A stretch of DNA of 64,000 bases from Thermothielavioides terrestris NRRL 8126 (GCF_000226115.1 NC_016458.1:8351501-8415500); one strand, 5' to 3'; counted from the first letter of the stretch, positions 34,775 to 47,628 are shown. Notes: a model not told the origin generated them from the letters alone. A program made the numbers and translations.

Positions 34775-36990
34775 ACGTCCGTTTATTTGTTCCACTTATC
34801 GAGATCGACTATGTTATCACTAGTATAAGGGTCGTCTCTTCCGACCTTAGAGGCCTTTGTTGCCGCCTTACATTTAGCGGAAGCGGGCGTCTTCTTGAGC
34901 TTCTTAGGAGGACGTGTTAGCGTCTTCTACACCTTGTCGTTAATAATTACTTTACATTAACGCTTGGTAGCGGTGACTTCGACCGTTTTAGCTTCCGACG
35001 TTGAACGGATACTCTTATTGCGCTAGCTTTGCAACGTCTTGGCTAGTATCGTCGGTGCAACTGGCGGCGCGGCTTTGGCAATAGGTACTTTGGTAGGCGT
35101 TCTCTAGGCGAACGGCTATATGGTCTTAGTAGAGTATATAGCCGTTATAGTTGCGGTTTAGCTAACCTTAGGTACTAGCTCTTAGCGCTTATTGGGCTAG
35201 ATGGTCGTAATAGTTTGTCTTGCAATTTCTATCTCGCTAGGAATTACGCTTAGTACGATTATATAGGCCTCGAAGATTGTTGCACAGTACTCGAGGTCTT
35301 ATATATACTTCGATAAACTTATATAGATAATGTCTTATATATCGGAGGTTATATATATAACTACGTCAACGTCTTTATAGAGTGTATTGTCTATACAACG
35401 GAGTTCTATTATAGTCTTATTATAGGCTTGCTATATATCGCTAATCTTCTTGATCCAATGATAATACATTTTATTTAGGTCGGCCTAGAAGGCAAAGGTA
35501 TCCGGCTCTATATATTCGGCGTTCCTATTTATATCTATAGCGCTAATATATCTTATAGATTCTATAACGACGTTCTCGACTTCCTTGATATACGCTCGGT
35601 ACTTCTATACAAAATGCAATAGGTCTTTAGTAAACGCCTATATGGTCTTTATATTGGCCTAGAGGGATTTAATAGTAACGTTGTTCGTAGTAACTATATA
35701 ACTGGCACCGCTTGCTATATTTATAGCTTTAACGTTGTTGTAGTATACTAGGCTAAGCTTTGCCAATATTGCGTTGATAGATAGGTTGCCCTCCCCTTTA
35801 GGCGATATATACTGTAAGGCGAGGATCTCGATAACGGTCGATATATAGCTTATAGTCACTATTCTAGTCTTCTAGAACTCCTTAAAGGCCTTTTTGACTA
35901 TGCCTTTAATCCTATAGACGTATAAGTTGTAAACGAAGCTAGCTAGTTTGTCACTAGGATCTTTTTTCAGGACTACGCAATAGAATTTAGCGAACTACGT
36001 TGTAAGCTTAGCTATATATTGTTCGTTATAGCCGAAGTCTATACGTATATAGGCGAGTACCTCGCTTATAGTAGCGATATATTTATTTATAGCTTTCGTA
36101 GGGCGATAGGAATAACTATGGGATATATAGGTCTTTTGTAGCTCCGGAATGCAATGTGGCTCGGTCACTATATCCTCCTTATCACTAGTGTAATCGGCAC
36201 TATCGTTGTCGGAGACGTCTAGGTCGTCGTCAATTGTAGCAGCCTCGTCTTCTAACGCGATATACGGAGCTTACTAGACTTCCTAGCGCTATACGTTAGT
36301 AGAGGAGACATTGCTAGTTTCTAGATACTTGATCCCTAGTGTACGTTATAGGGGCTATTCCTCTTCTATATACTTATAAGTTAGGAGAGTTTCTAAGCAC
36401 TTTTGTATAGCGTCGTTGTCTAGCGCTTTGTCGTAGTCCTTATAGACTTCCTATTCGTTGTCGGACACTACAATAGGGTCCGTGGTAATATTCTATTGTC
36501 GCTCTTTATAAGCGGTCTCTAAGCTATTTTAGATTACTTTGGCTATATCGGCTTCTTTAGTAGCTATTATTTCGTTGTTGTAAGTAGTTCTAGTAACGAC
36601 GTCTTTGGTAATAGCCCAATAGGATACGGAAGCTCCTAAGGCGTGCGAGGGAACGCTAAGTGTATTGTCGATTTTCTTTGCTCCTCCTATTTACTTGGCT
36701 ATAAGTTGGGCGCTCTCCCTCTTCTAAGTGTTGATAGCGTAGCCTTTGATAGGTATCTCTCTCGTATAGGGAGGTATCTTATAAGCGACGAAGGCTAGTT
36801 GGGTATCTCCCTCTGTAATATCGATATAATTGTACTTGAGTACTTCGCTACTCGATAATATTAGCGAGCTAAGAGAATCGACTATATAGTCGCCTCTATC
36901 GTTGATATAGATACTGTAAAAATATATAGTGGATTGTCTCGATTTGTAAATATAGTATAAGCGTATACTAACTAACGGTAGCTCGTATAA
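34775..36990 (-). pseudogene. Extra ORF (~700 codons) between chromodomain and 3' LTR
   Basis: One minus-strand frame reads as protein for about 2.2 kb with only a modest number of RIP-type stops. It opens with INDRGDYIVDSLSSLILSSS and has an acidic middle (EDEAATIDDDLDVSDNDSAD) and helical stretches (VVLKKDPSDKLASFVYNLYV). The fully open piece 35859-35659 lies within it. It ends in a Lys/Pro/Ala/Thr-rich basic tail (RPPKKLKKTPASAKCKAATK). It lies after the integrase/chromodomain, where standard chromoviruses end. I do not recognise it. An additional or captured gene is the simplest reading; envelope-like features (signal peptide, membrane anchor) are not seen. Confidence 0.5.
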
Positions 36991-37700
36991 ATGTATATAG
37001 CTCAGTGATAAGAAGGTTTGACGATCGATTGTATAGCAAATGCGAATGATTGCGATAAGGAATTGTTGGGGAAGATAGATATATTGAGGTTAATGTACGA
37101 AAAGAAAGGAAATTGTAGTGGCCTACGTTAGGCCGTTCTAGAAGTAAATAAAAACAATGGCGTAGTACTTGTAGCCGATGAACAGTGTTGCTATCTAGCG
37201 GTGGCCAGAGAATGGAACATTGTGCCTTCGAGGCTTGAAACCCTATGCCTTTATAGCAATAGGATAGCTTTCCCTAACCATTTGTAGGTCAAGGTTAGTA
37301 GCGAATCTGGATATAGGAAAACTGGAATAAGCAAAGTGCTTGATGAACTAAATGACTGTGGTTTTATAACTGAAAGCGTTGGTAATGTCCAAGTAAGGGG
37401 TAAAAAGAAGAAAAATCAGGGGATCTGTAAGATAGAAGACGGCGCTTATACGTTTGGTGGCGGTATAGCGGTAATAAATATACTGAAGTGAACGTGTTTT
37501 GACAAGGAAAGTATAATCGAACGAAAGGAAGAGAGGGAAATAAGAAAGAAGGAAGGAGAAAGTCAATAATAGTATAGCTATTAGTGGTTGCTGCCCTTCC
37601 TCTATAATAGCTCGACGACAACTCGGTTCTAAGATCGAGGAATCTCCTTTACTTCCTCCTATTCCTTGATAGTAATGTCCTTGTTATAGTGTTCCTTCTC
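36991..37700 (-). other. Spacer between chromodomain and extra ORF
   Basis: About 0.7 kb of less strongly TA-biased DNA than its surroundings. It includes a Ser/Tyr/Phe-rich open frame of 85 codons at 37621-37364 without recognisable features. It might hold the leader or promoter of the extra ORF. Confidence 0.35.
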
Positions 37701-37719
37701 CTAGTCGATAGGGTTCGCC

Positions 37720-40700
37720 TTTTTATACTCCTCGACAAGTTCCCTAGCATCGTCAACAAGCTAGATATATAGGATCTACTAGTCGTCTTTAGCGATAAAT
37801 CCTTTCTATCGTACTAGATACTCGACTTTAGGTCTCTAGTTCCTCTAAGTGATACGTCGTTGTACGATTTTCTCGACTTCCTAGTGCTCGTCTCCGTCAA
37901 CGATTATAGGGCTAGGGGGTTCTACGTTATAGCCAAAGGGGTCTTTCCCCTAATCCGGTTTCTATAACTAGGAAACTAAAACCATTGGATAGACTTTCCA
38001 ACTAGCTAGGAAGTCAAGCTCGTAGATGTTCCTGTCGATTTTATAGACAATCTTGAACGGTCCTACCCACTATAGTGACCACTTTCGTTTAGGCTTTCCT
38101 AGGAGATAGTATCCGTTGTACAGTCGTAGGTAAACGGTGTCTCCTACTTCGAACTCGGTAGGCGTATACTTATTGTTGTAATATATCTTTGCGATAGCGC
38201 CTATATAATCGATCCATTCTACTACTTCCTCCTAATACTACTGTCTAAGGACATTGATAGCTTTGGCGAAGGCAACGGTACCCTTCTTACGGTGAAGTAT
38301 ATCTAGGATAGAGTGTAGTTTGAAGTTATATACCAACTTGTTTAACGATTTTCCGATAGTGACTATAAGCGTATTGTTGAGATTATACTATAACGTAAAA
38401 AGAAGTAGAGGCTATAGCGTTCCTAGTTTTTCTACGACTTCTATACAGATAGCGATTTCTATCGTCTAGTTCATCCTTTCTAACTAACCGTCTATCTAGG
38501 GATAATGGGCTATCGAGAAAAGGAGGCTAACGCCTAGGATACAAAAGATTTCTTTCTATAGGTTAGAGGTGAACTTAGTATCTTGGTCGTTGATGATTTA
38601 CGCTAGGAGTCCCTAATCTATATACGTCAACGCTCTAAGGATTATGACTACCTATTCCTCTACTGACATTTTGTCGTTTCTAGCTATAAGAAGCTTCTTC
38701 TTATTGAACTTATAGGTAATGGTGTATATAGCGTTGAGGATTAAATACTTTTTCATTGACTATAGTGTCCCTTCGGAGAGTATAGCGAGTAAACCGACAA
38801 TAAAATCTATAGTAATAGTATAAAAAGGCTATAGCGGTGTCCAAATTAGCTAAAGGTCTCTAGGCTTCAGTTCTCTTAAAGTCTAGTTCTCTCTATATAT
38901 AGGGCAGTGTCGAACGTACTTATATACTATTTAGCGCTTTCGGTTAAACGCGAATACTAAGAGGTTCGCTATTATATTGTCTATACCAAAGTAGTAAATG
39001 TTGTCGTATACAACAGTAAGAATATCTTTAATATAGCTACTAGGGATATAAAGCTTCCTTGCTCCTTCGTAGTCGATGTAGTAGAGGAGACCGTCCTTCA
39101 GTTCGTAGGGTCTAAGCTATAGCTTTCGGTACTACTTTCTTCGTAACTTTCCTTCTCGCTCTTCGTATTCTCTCTAGTTAGCGATCTTCTTAGCTCGTTC
39201 TTCTACATCGTAGAGACTCCTAATAATCTTATTGTACCAATAGTCGTTAGGGTAAACTATAGTCAGCTTAGCTTTGAACTCGTCACTAATGACTAGCTCG
39301 AAGGTACTAGTGTCTACGGTATAGTATTCCTCGATGTTAATCTAGGTAGCGGACTAAATGTCCTCTAGTTCATTGGTAGCGTCTTAGGTTTCGTTAGGGG
39401 TGTCCTCCTCGAAGGTCGGTAGACGTAATAGGGCGTCCAGTACAACGTTGAGCTTTCTTAGTATATAGAAAATATTAAAGTCGAACTAGGATAGCTAGTT
39501 TACAGCGTTGACGAGCTTTAGGTTGGCCTTTACAAGGTCTATAGTAGCGAGAGACATATACTTTACAATACCTCTAGTCGTTATATAGTCTATTAGGATA
39601 TTTATAGGGTATTGGTTTAACTATATTATTTTCTAGAGCTTCTTAACTATCTATACAATAGTAGCGACTTCTACTTCTATACTCCTATACTTCCTTTCTA
39701 CATTGGAAGTTAGGTAGGATAAGAATATAATGGGCTAGATCTCGCTACTTGGGATATCTTAGTTGGGGATACTAGTGCCGTCCTATTTGCTATAGAGTTG
39801 AAAGACGATTGCTCTATATCCTTTGCTATTTACGTCGAGCTTAATAAATAGCGGCTTGTTAGGACGGTGATAATATAAAAAGTACTATTTGTATAGGTGT
39901 TCCTATAGTAGCTTGAAGGACTCTAGTTCCATTGACGTAGGCTCGAATTTAGCGTTTAAGGTAAATGCCTTCCTAATATTCTTCGACTTAGCAATAGGAA
40001 GGTCTCCGCTTACTCTCCCTTAGGCAAGGAGTTTAATCTTACAGTTCTATAGAGGCTACGCTTTCGCTATATACTACGGGATGCCTTTACGTAGCTATCC
40101 GGCTATACTAAGGTACTGTTCTAAGGTCTTAAGGGTATTAGGAAACTTGAGTTTCTTAAATATAGTAATCCTATCGTCCATCTTGGCCACTCCTTCGCCA
40201 TTGACTATATAGCTAAGCAGTCTTATTGACGGGTAGGCTACAAAGGATTTTTCTACCGAAATATAAACGTATACCTTGTCGAAGATATCGAGAACCGTCT
40301 CAATGTATTTAAGATACTCCTCTATACTCTTACTAACGATAATAATATCGTCGATATAGGTATATATAAAGTGCTTATACTCATAAAACAAGCGGTCTAT
40401 AAAGCGCTATACGAAAGCTAGCGAGTTTTTAAATCCTATTAGTACAACGTTCGAACGTTCTAAACCTCTAGGACTGATGACCACTATACAGTTATAGTGT
40501 TCTTCTACGACTAGAAGCTAGAAGAAGAATCTAGAGGCGTCGAATACTATAAAGATCGTATTGCCTATTATTATATTTATAATGTCGTCTTAGTTGGGCA
40601 ATAGGTATATATCCAGTACTATCAACGTATTTAAAGGCCGGAGGTCCACTATAGCTCTGCCTTTGGTTTTTCTAGCAACTATACAGTAGACTATAAAAAC

Positions 40701-41900
40701 TAGGCAAGCGATAGGGGTTAGCTAGTCTATAAAGTCTATCTTTCCTTACGTATACAGTTTATCGTATTCTTCGTCGACGATCGCTTAGTCTTTGGCGCTT
40801 AGTAGGTAAACCTAAATAGGCTTAAGCTAATTCTACTATCCGTCGACAAGCGGAATTCTCATCTTCTGATCCTCTGATATAGGGACAATGCTACGGTTAT
40901 AGAAGACGTTATACTTATCTAGCAATGCCTTTATTTCTTCTATATACCGCCTATCCCTACTATAGACGCTTACCCCTACTACTAACTTGATATATAGGAT
41001 ATCGTCTAGTCTCTCAATACTATAGGATAGTATATAGAACTCCTACTTAGTAGGTAGCTTATACTCATCCTCTATCAATGTCTTTATTATCGGTTCCTTA
41101 CCGCTAGGCTCCTATTATATAGTTGTTGTTATCTATATATATTTGTCGTCTACAACGTTATCCTAGGTCTATTATATAAGGTTCTATACCATTGCCTAGA
41201 TATCCTCCTCTAGGCTATACTGAAGAAGATGTCTAATACACTGTCCTTCGACAATAGTGATCAGGCAAGCGATGTTGTTCCTTACAACAGCCTAGTATAC
41301 GCTCTTCGTATCTACGATAGCGTCTAGTATACCCTCGACGTATAAAACGAAGTAGAGCTCGCGTTTCTAGCTACCTAGATTGTCGTCATCGGTGTCTATA
41401 GGCTCGAACATAGTCTCGATTAGGTATTCCGTTATAGGTACGACTATCATAGTATTCATAGCTTTCATCTTCTAGATTGTTCTTTTCCGTTCTATACATA
41501 CTCTTACCTTTATATTATAAACAGACTAGAAGTAATAGGTAGACGTATTAAGGTCAATCTTTACTCCATTATAGAGTATAAAGTCAGTTCTAATCAACAG
41601 TTTCGCTCCTAAGCCTTCAATGACGTTGGCTATTATAGTAAAGTAACCATCTACGTTGGTACTATAGACGATTCCTTAAATATAAAAGTCAAACTCGACT
41701 TACTTCTTAACTTCGATATAGGCTCCAACGCCTTTGACAAAGTACAGCTTTACATCGATCTAACGTAGATTCTTAGCCTACTTGGAGATAAACTCCTTAT
41801 CGACGAGGTTAGCGTTGCTACCTATATCGAAGTAAACCTCGGTACCTAGCTCGCCTAGGTTCACACTAATATTGATTATAAGGTATATAGCTTGTTTATC
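37720..41900 (-). pseudogene. Pol remnant with protease, RT, integrase and chromodomain
   Basis: On the minus strand: an aspartic protease active site YFDIGSNANLVD at about 41833-41798 (the usual Thr/Ser of D-T/S-G replaced by Ile, a RIP-type change). RT follows, with an open stretch at 40391-40095 carrying YTYIDDIIIVS (the catalytic YIDD motif) and then KSFVAYPSIRLLSYIV. Integrase lies in about 39.2-38.0 kb. A chromodomain follows at about 37905-37720 (WEVEKIVQRRI, VEYLV and WKGFIAKDD). Chromodomains of this class bind methylated H3K9 and guide integration into heterochromatin, which fits this location. Multiple stops; not functional. Confidence 0.8.
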
Positions 41901-41999
41901 CAATGCTTTCAATAGCAGTATATATAGCTACGTTTCTACGATCTATCCTTTGGTTAGCGTAAAGTTTATATCTTTACTATTAAGCTCGTCCTCGCTATT

Positions 42000-44650
42000 A
42001 CTAAGGTCGTACTAACGATCTATTTAAGGTTATATAGGCTTATATTTGTCTTCGTCGCTATCGTTGGCTATATACTTAAAAAGCTTATAATATATTACAA
42101 AGACTCTACTATAGGCGGTATATTGCTAAATCTATAGGAGCTATCGTAGTAGTTTGTTCCAACTTAGTCTAGGCTAGCGAAAAGTATAATACGAGTAGTA
42201 AGAACTATTAGCTTCCTCGTCTTCTAGCTCCTCGTCCTCGGCTTCAATATCGTATTCGTCAATAAGAATGTACCTAGTCTTCTCTAGCATTTCACAGTAA
42301 AGGTTGACGTCTTCGTCGTCTCTTGTCATTATAATCTCGCTATAGTATAAGAAGGTGCTATCTTCGAACTACTTCTTATATATATATATCCGAATCCGTT
42401 AAAGTCGTCGAAGTCGAGGTGGTCTTCCCTAGTTGCCGTTGTCGCCTCTTCTCTAGCCGTTGAACGGTCTAACTCCTCCTTTACGATCGTTGAATAGTCG
42501 GTATCCTCTTCTACATCTAGTTACACTATAGAAGTTTCGGTCACCGAATAGCTATACTTGGTCACCATCTCTACGTCAATTGTTTCTAGGTCGCTAGGGT
42601 TTGTCTCTATCTCTTCTCTAAGGATCGCGGTATCCTCTTCTACCTCTTCCTATCCAGAAGGCTCTACTATCCTCCTAGTCGTCTCCTCGTCCTTCGTCGT
42701 TATACTCCATATCTATATTGTTGGCAATAGGACTATGGCCGATAATACAGCCCTCGGCAACGTCCTAGCAGAGCTTGTCTCTAACGATACGTACTTTGGT
42801 ATCGAGGATACTAAGGAACGCGCCTATCTCTATAGCTACGTCCAGTTCAAGGTATAGCTAGCGAAGCTCTAGATAGAGGCAGTTGTATAGGCGTATCAGA
42901 CGTTGCTCCTTAGTAGTGTCTCCCTAAATATATATATATTTAAAGTATTCTATAGTAAATTTCTGGACTAGCTTATCTTCGTAGTTGTCCCTCGTAGTAT
43001 ACCGGTTTTCATTCAACCATTTCTCTACTTTATATCTTTTAATGCCGAACTCCTTTTTCAAACGCTCGGTCTACGCTTTTATAGATATAGTCAATACTAC
43101 CTTTTCTATAGTAGAGAGCTGCTACTTATACCATTGTAGTGCTAATCCTCAAAGTAGGGTCTATATCTCTATATATAGAGTCTCTTCTTTTACTAGGTAG
43201 TATCTAACGACCTAATCTACCTACTTAATCCAAAGGTTGATATCCCTATAGTATAGCTACTGTTTATTGTACTATAGGTCCTAGGGTTCCTTAGCCTTAT
43301 TCTCTATATCTAGCTAGAAGAGACTAATGTCCTAAATCTTCTATTTCAACGTAGGTATAGACGATTATAAAGATATAGTACTTCCATCCTCAGTTTTAGG
43401 CTAACGATCTTCTACGCCTATAGCCCTATTCGCCCTTTCGATTATAACGTTTAGGTTCTCTATTATTCTAGTCATCTAGGTAAGAAAGTCCTATATAGCG
43501 AAAGCGGCCTAGATATCTATAGCTCTAGCTACTTGTCCAAAGGGTCTAGCTCCTTGTCCAGAGGGTCCGGCTACTTGTCTATATAGCGGGCTTAGCATCT
43601 CTTAGAATAGTAAGGAGACACTGGAATCGAGCGAACTGTCTATACGTCCTATTCTAAGGTTCTAGATGACTATATCTAGTCCAAGAAGCTTAGATAGGTA
43701 CTAGGATAGTTGGCTAGGCGTCTATAGCAACGGCTAGGGAACCTAGTTGAAAGCGCTAATTAGCTAAGCTATCGAAGATAATAGGTCTTCCTCTTTAGGT
43801 TGTCGGTTCCAAGACGGCGGATCCTACAATCCTCTTAACGGTACTTAGTAGTGTCCATCGAGATTACGGCTATTAACAGTATAGGTTTCGTATCCCTATT
43901 GAGGAATAGTTAGCGTATCTTAGGGCTCTAGTTGCTCCTAAAAGGTTAGGCTTAATAGAGTTGCTAGCTAGTTCTCGGTCGAATTATATCCGGTTCTTAC
44001 CAATGTTTTTAACAATATAGTTAGTCCTAGTTGCTGATCGTCGGTCCCTTAAGGCTTCGAGGTCTCTAGCGGTCCCCGACTCTCTAGTACTAAAGTCTCT
44101 AACGTTTCTTAGGTTAAGTCCTTAGTCTCTAAGGCAACGTCTTCGATCCCAAGGTCTAGGATAAGGTTCTTACTAACGGCTACTTAGACTTTACATCTAA
44201 TAGTTGTAAGGTAGGTACGAAGAATATAATTGTCAAGTATCTAAGAGGGAGGATACTCTACGACGTACAGTGTTTCGGTATACCGTTGGGCATAGACGTC
44301 TCCTTCTAGTGCCTCTTCGAGTGATACTACGGCTTCTAGGTATTAGAGTTCTCGGGGATTGATAGCGGTTACCTACTAGACGTTGTAGGTAACCTCGAAG
44401 TCCTTGATGAACTTGAGTGTCTACTATACGTCCCTATAGACATTGGCGTTTATAAAGCTTGAATCTATCTAGTTTCTAACTCTTCGTAAGTACTTGGTAC
44501 TAGAATGACAGTAGCTAGGTCGTGAACCGGTTCATTATAGATCGTATACTCCGAAGCTTGCTCCCTTACAAAGGAGCATTATCTACCTCAAGCGTTGCTC
44601 TACACAACTTGCTAGGCGTAACTCGTAATGTCTCCTAATCCGAACTTAGC
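42000..44650 (-). pseudogene. Gag-region remnant of the chromodomain Gypsy element
   Basis: Lies between the primer-binding site and the protease motif on the element strand, the expected place for Gag. Charged, RIP-interrupted frames are visible, but I could not pick out an unambiguous zinc knuckle. Open frames on the opposite strand here (42558-42857 and 42985-43200) are taken as chance. Confidence 0.5.
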
Positions 44651-44672
44651 TCCCCTCGACGAGAAGCGAATA

Positions 44673-44696
44673 GGTTCGAATCGTTAGTAGGCACTA
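44673..44696 (-). promoter_or_regulatory. tRNA primer-binding site of the chromodomain Gypsy element
   Basis: The plus strand here reads like a tRNA 3' end: T-loop GGTTCGAATC, then GTTAGTAGGCACTA, where the last A is probably a RIP-mutated CCA terminus. It lies 2 nt inside the 5' LTR, the normal primer-site position. The tRNA identity was not determined. Confidence 0.7.
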
Positions 44697-44698
44697 TT

Positions 44699-44947
44699 TG
44701 TTATATACCGATAGTCCTCAGTGACTATCTAGCGGTAAACGTATGAGGGTGAGAAAGATCAATGCCTCTTAGCCTCGTCAGCTAATGAGGCGGCACTCCT
44801 AAACACTAGTATATGTCACAAAAGTATATTGATGTAGTCTGTCTTCCTACGAAGGGGTTCCGGGTGAGGTTCCCCTTTTTAAAGGAACGCTCGTCACCCT
44901 TGACCGTGGTGCGGTTATAGGTGCCCTTGCCACAGTTGTGTGTGACA
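44699..44947 (-). repeat. 5' LTR of the chromodomain Gypsy element
   Basis: 249 bp, partner of 34363-34611. It is less RIP-mutated at several sites (for example gtgtgtgaca versus gtatataaca), so the two LTRs were hit unequally. Confidence 0.87.
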
Positions 44948-47264
44948 ACTATAAAGTCTTCTAAGATCGTAGAACTATATAATGCTATATTAATAGCTAT
45001 ACAACGATGATATAGCCGACCTATTGAGGCTCTAGTATACCGATACTAGTATCTCTAGGAGGCGTAGAAACCTATTGAGGCGTATATATTCTAGGGGTCT
45101 ATTGAGACTTTGTCCTAGGAGACTTTCCTTTACCTAGACGGTATAGAGTATTGAAAAGATATCCCATTATCCCTAATACTTCGAAGACCTATTAAGGCTT
45201 CGTTATTATCGATATAACGGTTGTAAAACGCTAACCTAATTGAAAGACGATAGTTCTATCTTCTTAAATAGAGATAAGGGTAGAATTTTTATCGATTATT
45301 ATTTTCTTCTCTAGTCTAGCTAAACTAGTTATAAAAACAGTTAAACGTAGTAGCTACTTATAAGCTTCTAAGCTTAGGACTATACCTTTACAACATTTAG
45401 CTCCTTCTAATAGTATATCTAGCACTGTTTTATATTGGATATAAGGTCTTAGTATAGACTTTTACTTTTCTTCTTAAGAGCTATACTCTTACTGCTATTA
45501 CACTAGTTGGGTCTAGTATATTAGTTGCTAAGGGTATCTAGATAATCTATAAGGAACTTATAATTATCCTTTAGGGCATTTAGACTATATATTCTAAAGG
45601 AACCTAGCTTTTTAAGAGGTTTTCTTCCTTTAGATAAACATTAAAGGAGTCGACATTCTTATAGAAGTATATATATCAGTCTTTTTATAGTCTATCGATA
45701 TAGTCGTTGCCTTTCTCGAAGACGATAGTTAAACGTCTAATAACTAGACTCTAACGATATATATATACATTGTCTATAGAAGCTCTAGGAATTCTATCGA
45801 CCTCTATAACACTATCAATTTTGACGCTAACCTCCGAAGGAGAGTCCAAGGATATATCTATCTTATAGCCTTTCTAAAGTATACTAAGCGAAGAAGACCT
45901 AGCTAAAATAGTGTAGACACCTCTTCTATCTTCGCTAGATACCTCTACTCCGCCTATCTATATAGAAGTACCTATAATAATACCTTCTAGTCTCTCCGAA
46001 GCTAAAGTTCTAAAGAAGATGACTAAGTACATTCTTACTACTATACTTAGCGCGACCTTTCTAACCTTAGTGAAAGCTAGCCTTTAGGGCCGCTTCTCTA
46101 GTTAGAATACTATACGTTGGATCAAGACCTTTAAAGAGATATATAAGGCTTATTAGGTCACTAATAACAAGACCTATATATATTTGTTCAAGCTTTAGTA
46201 TAATACTATAATCTAGCCTATTATCCGTTACTAAGAGAAAAAGGACTAAGAGACTTAGGTAGCTTTCAAAGCTAAGTTCCTAAAGCGCTAGAAGAGCAAC
46301 GATCCTAAGTAGTATAAAGATGGAGATTACCTTTATAATTTAATCGAAAGGAGATACTAGCTAGTTAGTAAAGTTATTTATAACTATTTCGAGTTGATCG
46401 ACTATATATATACTATCGCCTTTACTAAAGTTTATAAAGAGCTATAGTATATAATCGTTCCAACTATATAGTATATATTTGATTAGTAGATCTAGGTAGC
46501 TTTTAAAGACTATTGGTATACTTTAAAGAAGGACGATAAAGACTTTATCTATATTACGAAGTAGATAGACTTCCTTAAGTTCGTTTAGGATACTCTTTAG
46601 AAGGGTCTTAATATAGGAGACCTCTTTCTTAAGACCTATAAACGTAAGATCGATCTATAAAAGTACTACTCGCCTCTAGCTACGCCTATTGTTAAGACGA
46701 CCCCTAAGCTATAGGAGTAGGAAGAGGAGGAGCTAAAGAAAGCTCTTATACCTATACTCGACGATATCGACGATCTAGCTAATTAGCTCTAGCGTCTATA
46801 TATCTAAAAGTAGAAGATCGCTAAGTAGTTTGAATAGAAGATCAAGGCCCTCCGTTTATATAGAATTGATCCTACTTCTAATAAGATCGAGGTTCTCTAG
46901 ATACATTTCTAGTAGTAGAGCTATTTATAGGAGAGATGTATTAGCTTCGTCGCTAGCCTATATATTGATAGTCGTCCTCCTAGCTACAGTAGACCTATAA
47001 GCTTTAGCTATTGCTACTATTATAGTGACTCTGACTATATAGTCCTTAAGTATATAGAAGCTATAAAAGCTATAGCTATAGGTCTAATGTATTGTAAAAG
47101 TATAGACTATTGCTTTAGCGATAGGAGTAAGAAGGGCTATACGCTAGCTAAGACAATTACCTTTACGAAGGTAGATGTTGATAATATATAAGAGGTTAGC
47201 AAGATTAGCTAGCTTATCCTTATATATATAGCTTGTTACCTATAGTATAATAGCTACCCTATAT
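44948..47264 (+). pseudogene. Leader and Gag remnant of Gypsy-A copy 3, first part
   Basis: Collinear with copy 1 from about 12915 to 15230. It resumes exactly after the ACTAT target duplication of the chromodomain element and stops at the ACTAG target of the copia element, inside the Cys-containing end of Gag. RIP stops throughout. Confidence 0.78.
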
Positions 47265-47269
47265 ACTAG

Positions 47270-47451
47270 TGTCGCGTGCTAGTGCACACGTGACTCTATC
47301 TGCCAGGCTCCCTGCGCTCAGGGGGCACATGTCAGCTCTGCCCACACATGTATATAGACCTCGGCGCTCCTCCCACCCAGCTTGAGAGGAGCACCTCTCT
47401 CAATACACATGCCTCTGCATCCTGCATGGCCCCACTTCGCTGCTCTTCTCA
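47270..47451 (+). repeat. 5' LTR of the copia element
   Basis: 182 bp, TGTCGCGTGC...CTCTTCTCA. It contains a TATA-like TATATAG at 47351-47357 preceded by CACATG repeats, the likely promoter. No difference from the 3' LTR was seen on reading the two side by side. Confidence 0.95.
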
Positions 47452-47471
47452 GTTATGAGCCCGGTTCGCGC
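47452..47471 (+). promoter_or_regulatory. Primer-binding site complementary to initiator-Met tRNA anticodon half
   Basis: GTTATGAGCCCGGTTCGCGC directly abuts the LTR. Its reverse complement ends GGGCTCATAAC, the anticodon arm of fungal initiator tRNA (CAU flanked by CU and AAC), preceded by a GCGCG-like D-arm side. Drosophila copia likewise primes from the 5' half of initiator tRNA. The fit is inferred from remembered tRNA sequence. Confidence 0.7.
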
Positions 47472-47628
47472 ACAACACTCATAACAGCGGTGTAGCCCAG
47501 TTGGGGCCATCCTTCTTCTTTTCTCCAACAACCACTTCCAGTTTTCTCGATCGTCAACAACTCCCACAAGTTCACATCACCCCCATCGTTCAGTCTGAAC
47601 AACGCAGCACACCTCAGTTTGCTTCAAG

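Larger units (their letters stand above)
34363..44947 (-). mobile_element. Chromodomain Ty3/Gypsy element (chromovirus), RIP-mutated
   Basis: 10.6-kb element on the minus strand with 249-bp LTRs, inserted into the leader of Gypsy-A copy 3. Target duplication is ACTAC on the left (34358-34362) and ACTAT on the right (44948-44952), one transition apart; copy 1 has ACTAT at this place. Order on the element strand: LTR, tRNA primer site, gag, protease, RT/RNase H, integrase, chromodomain, extra ORF, LTR. LTR differences are almost all C/T or G/A. A normal polypurine tract is not evident on the sense strand beside the 3' LTR; the purine-rich run gataagaagaaaaagatag lies on the other strand. Confidence 0.87.

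Noticed and set aside
42558..43200. Plus-strand open frames inside the chromodomain element
   Set aside because: Antisense to the gag region, no motif, Ser/Val/Leu composition expected by chance from the complementary strand.
47452..47520. A genuine tRNA gene in the copia leader
   Set aside because: Anticodon-like and A-box-like pieces are present, but there is no cloverleaf, B box or acceptor stem.
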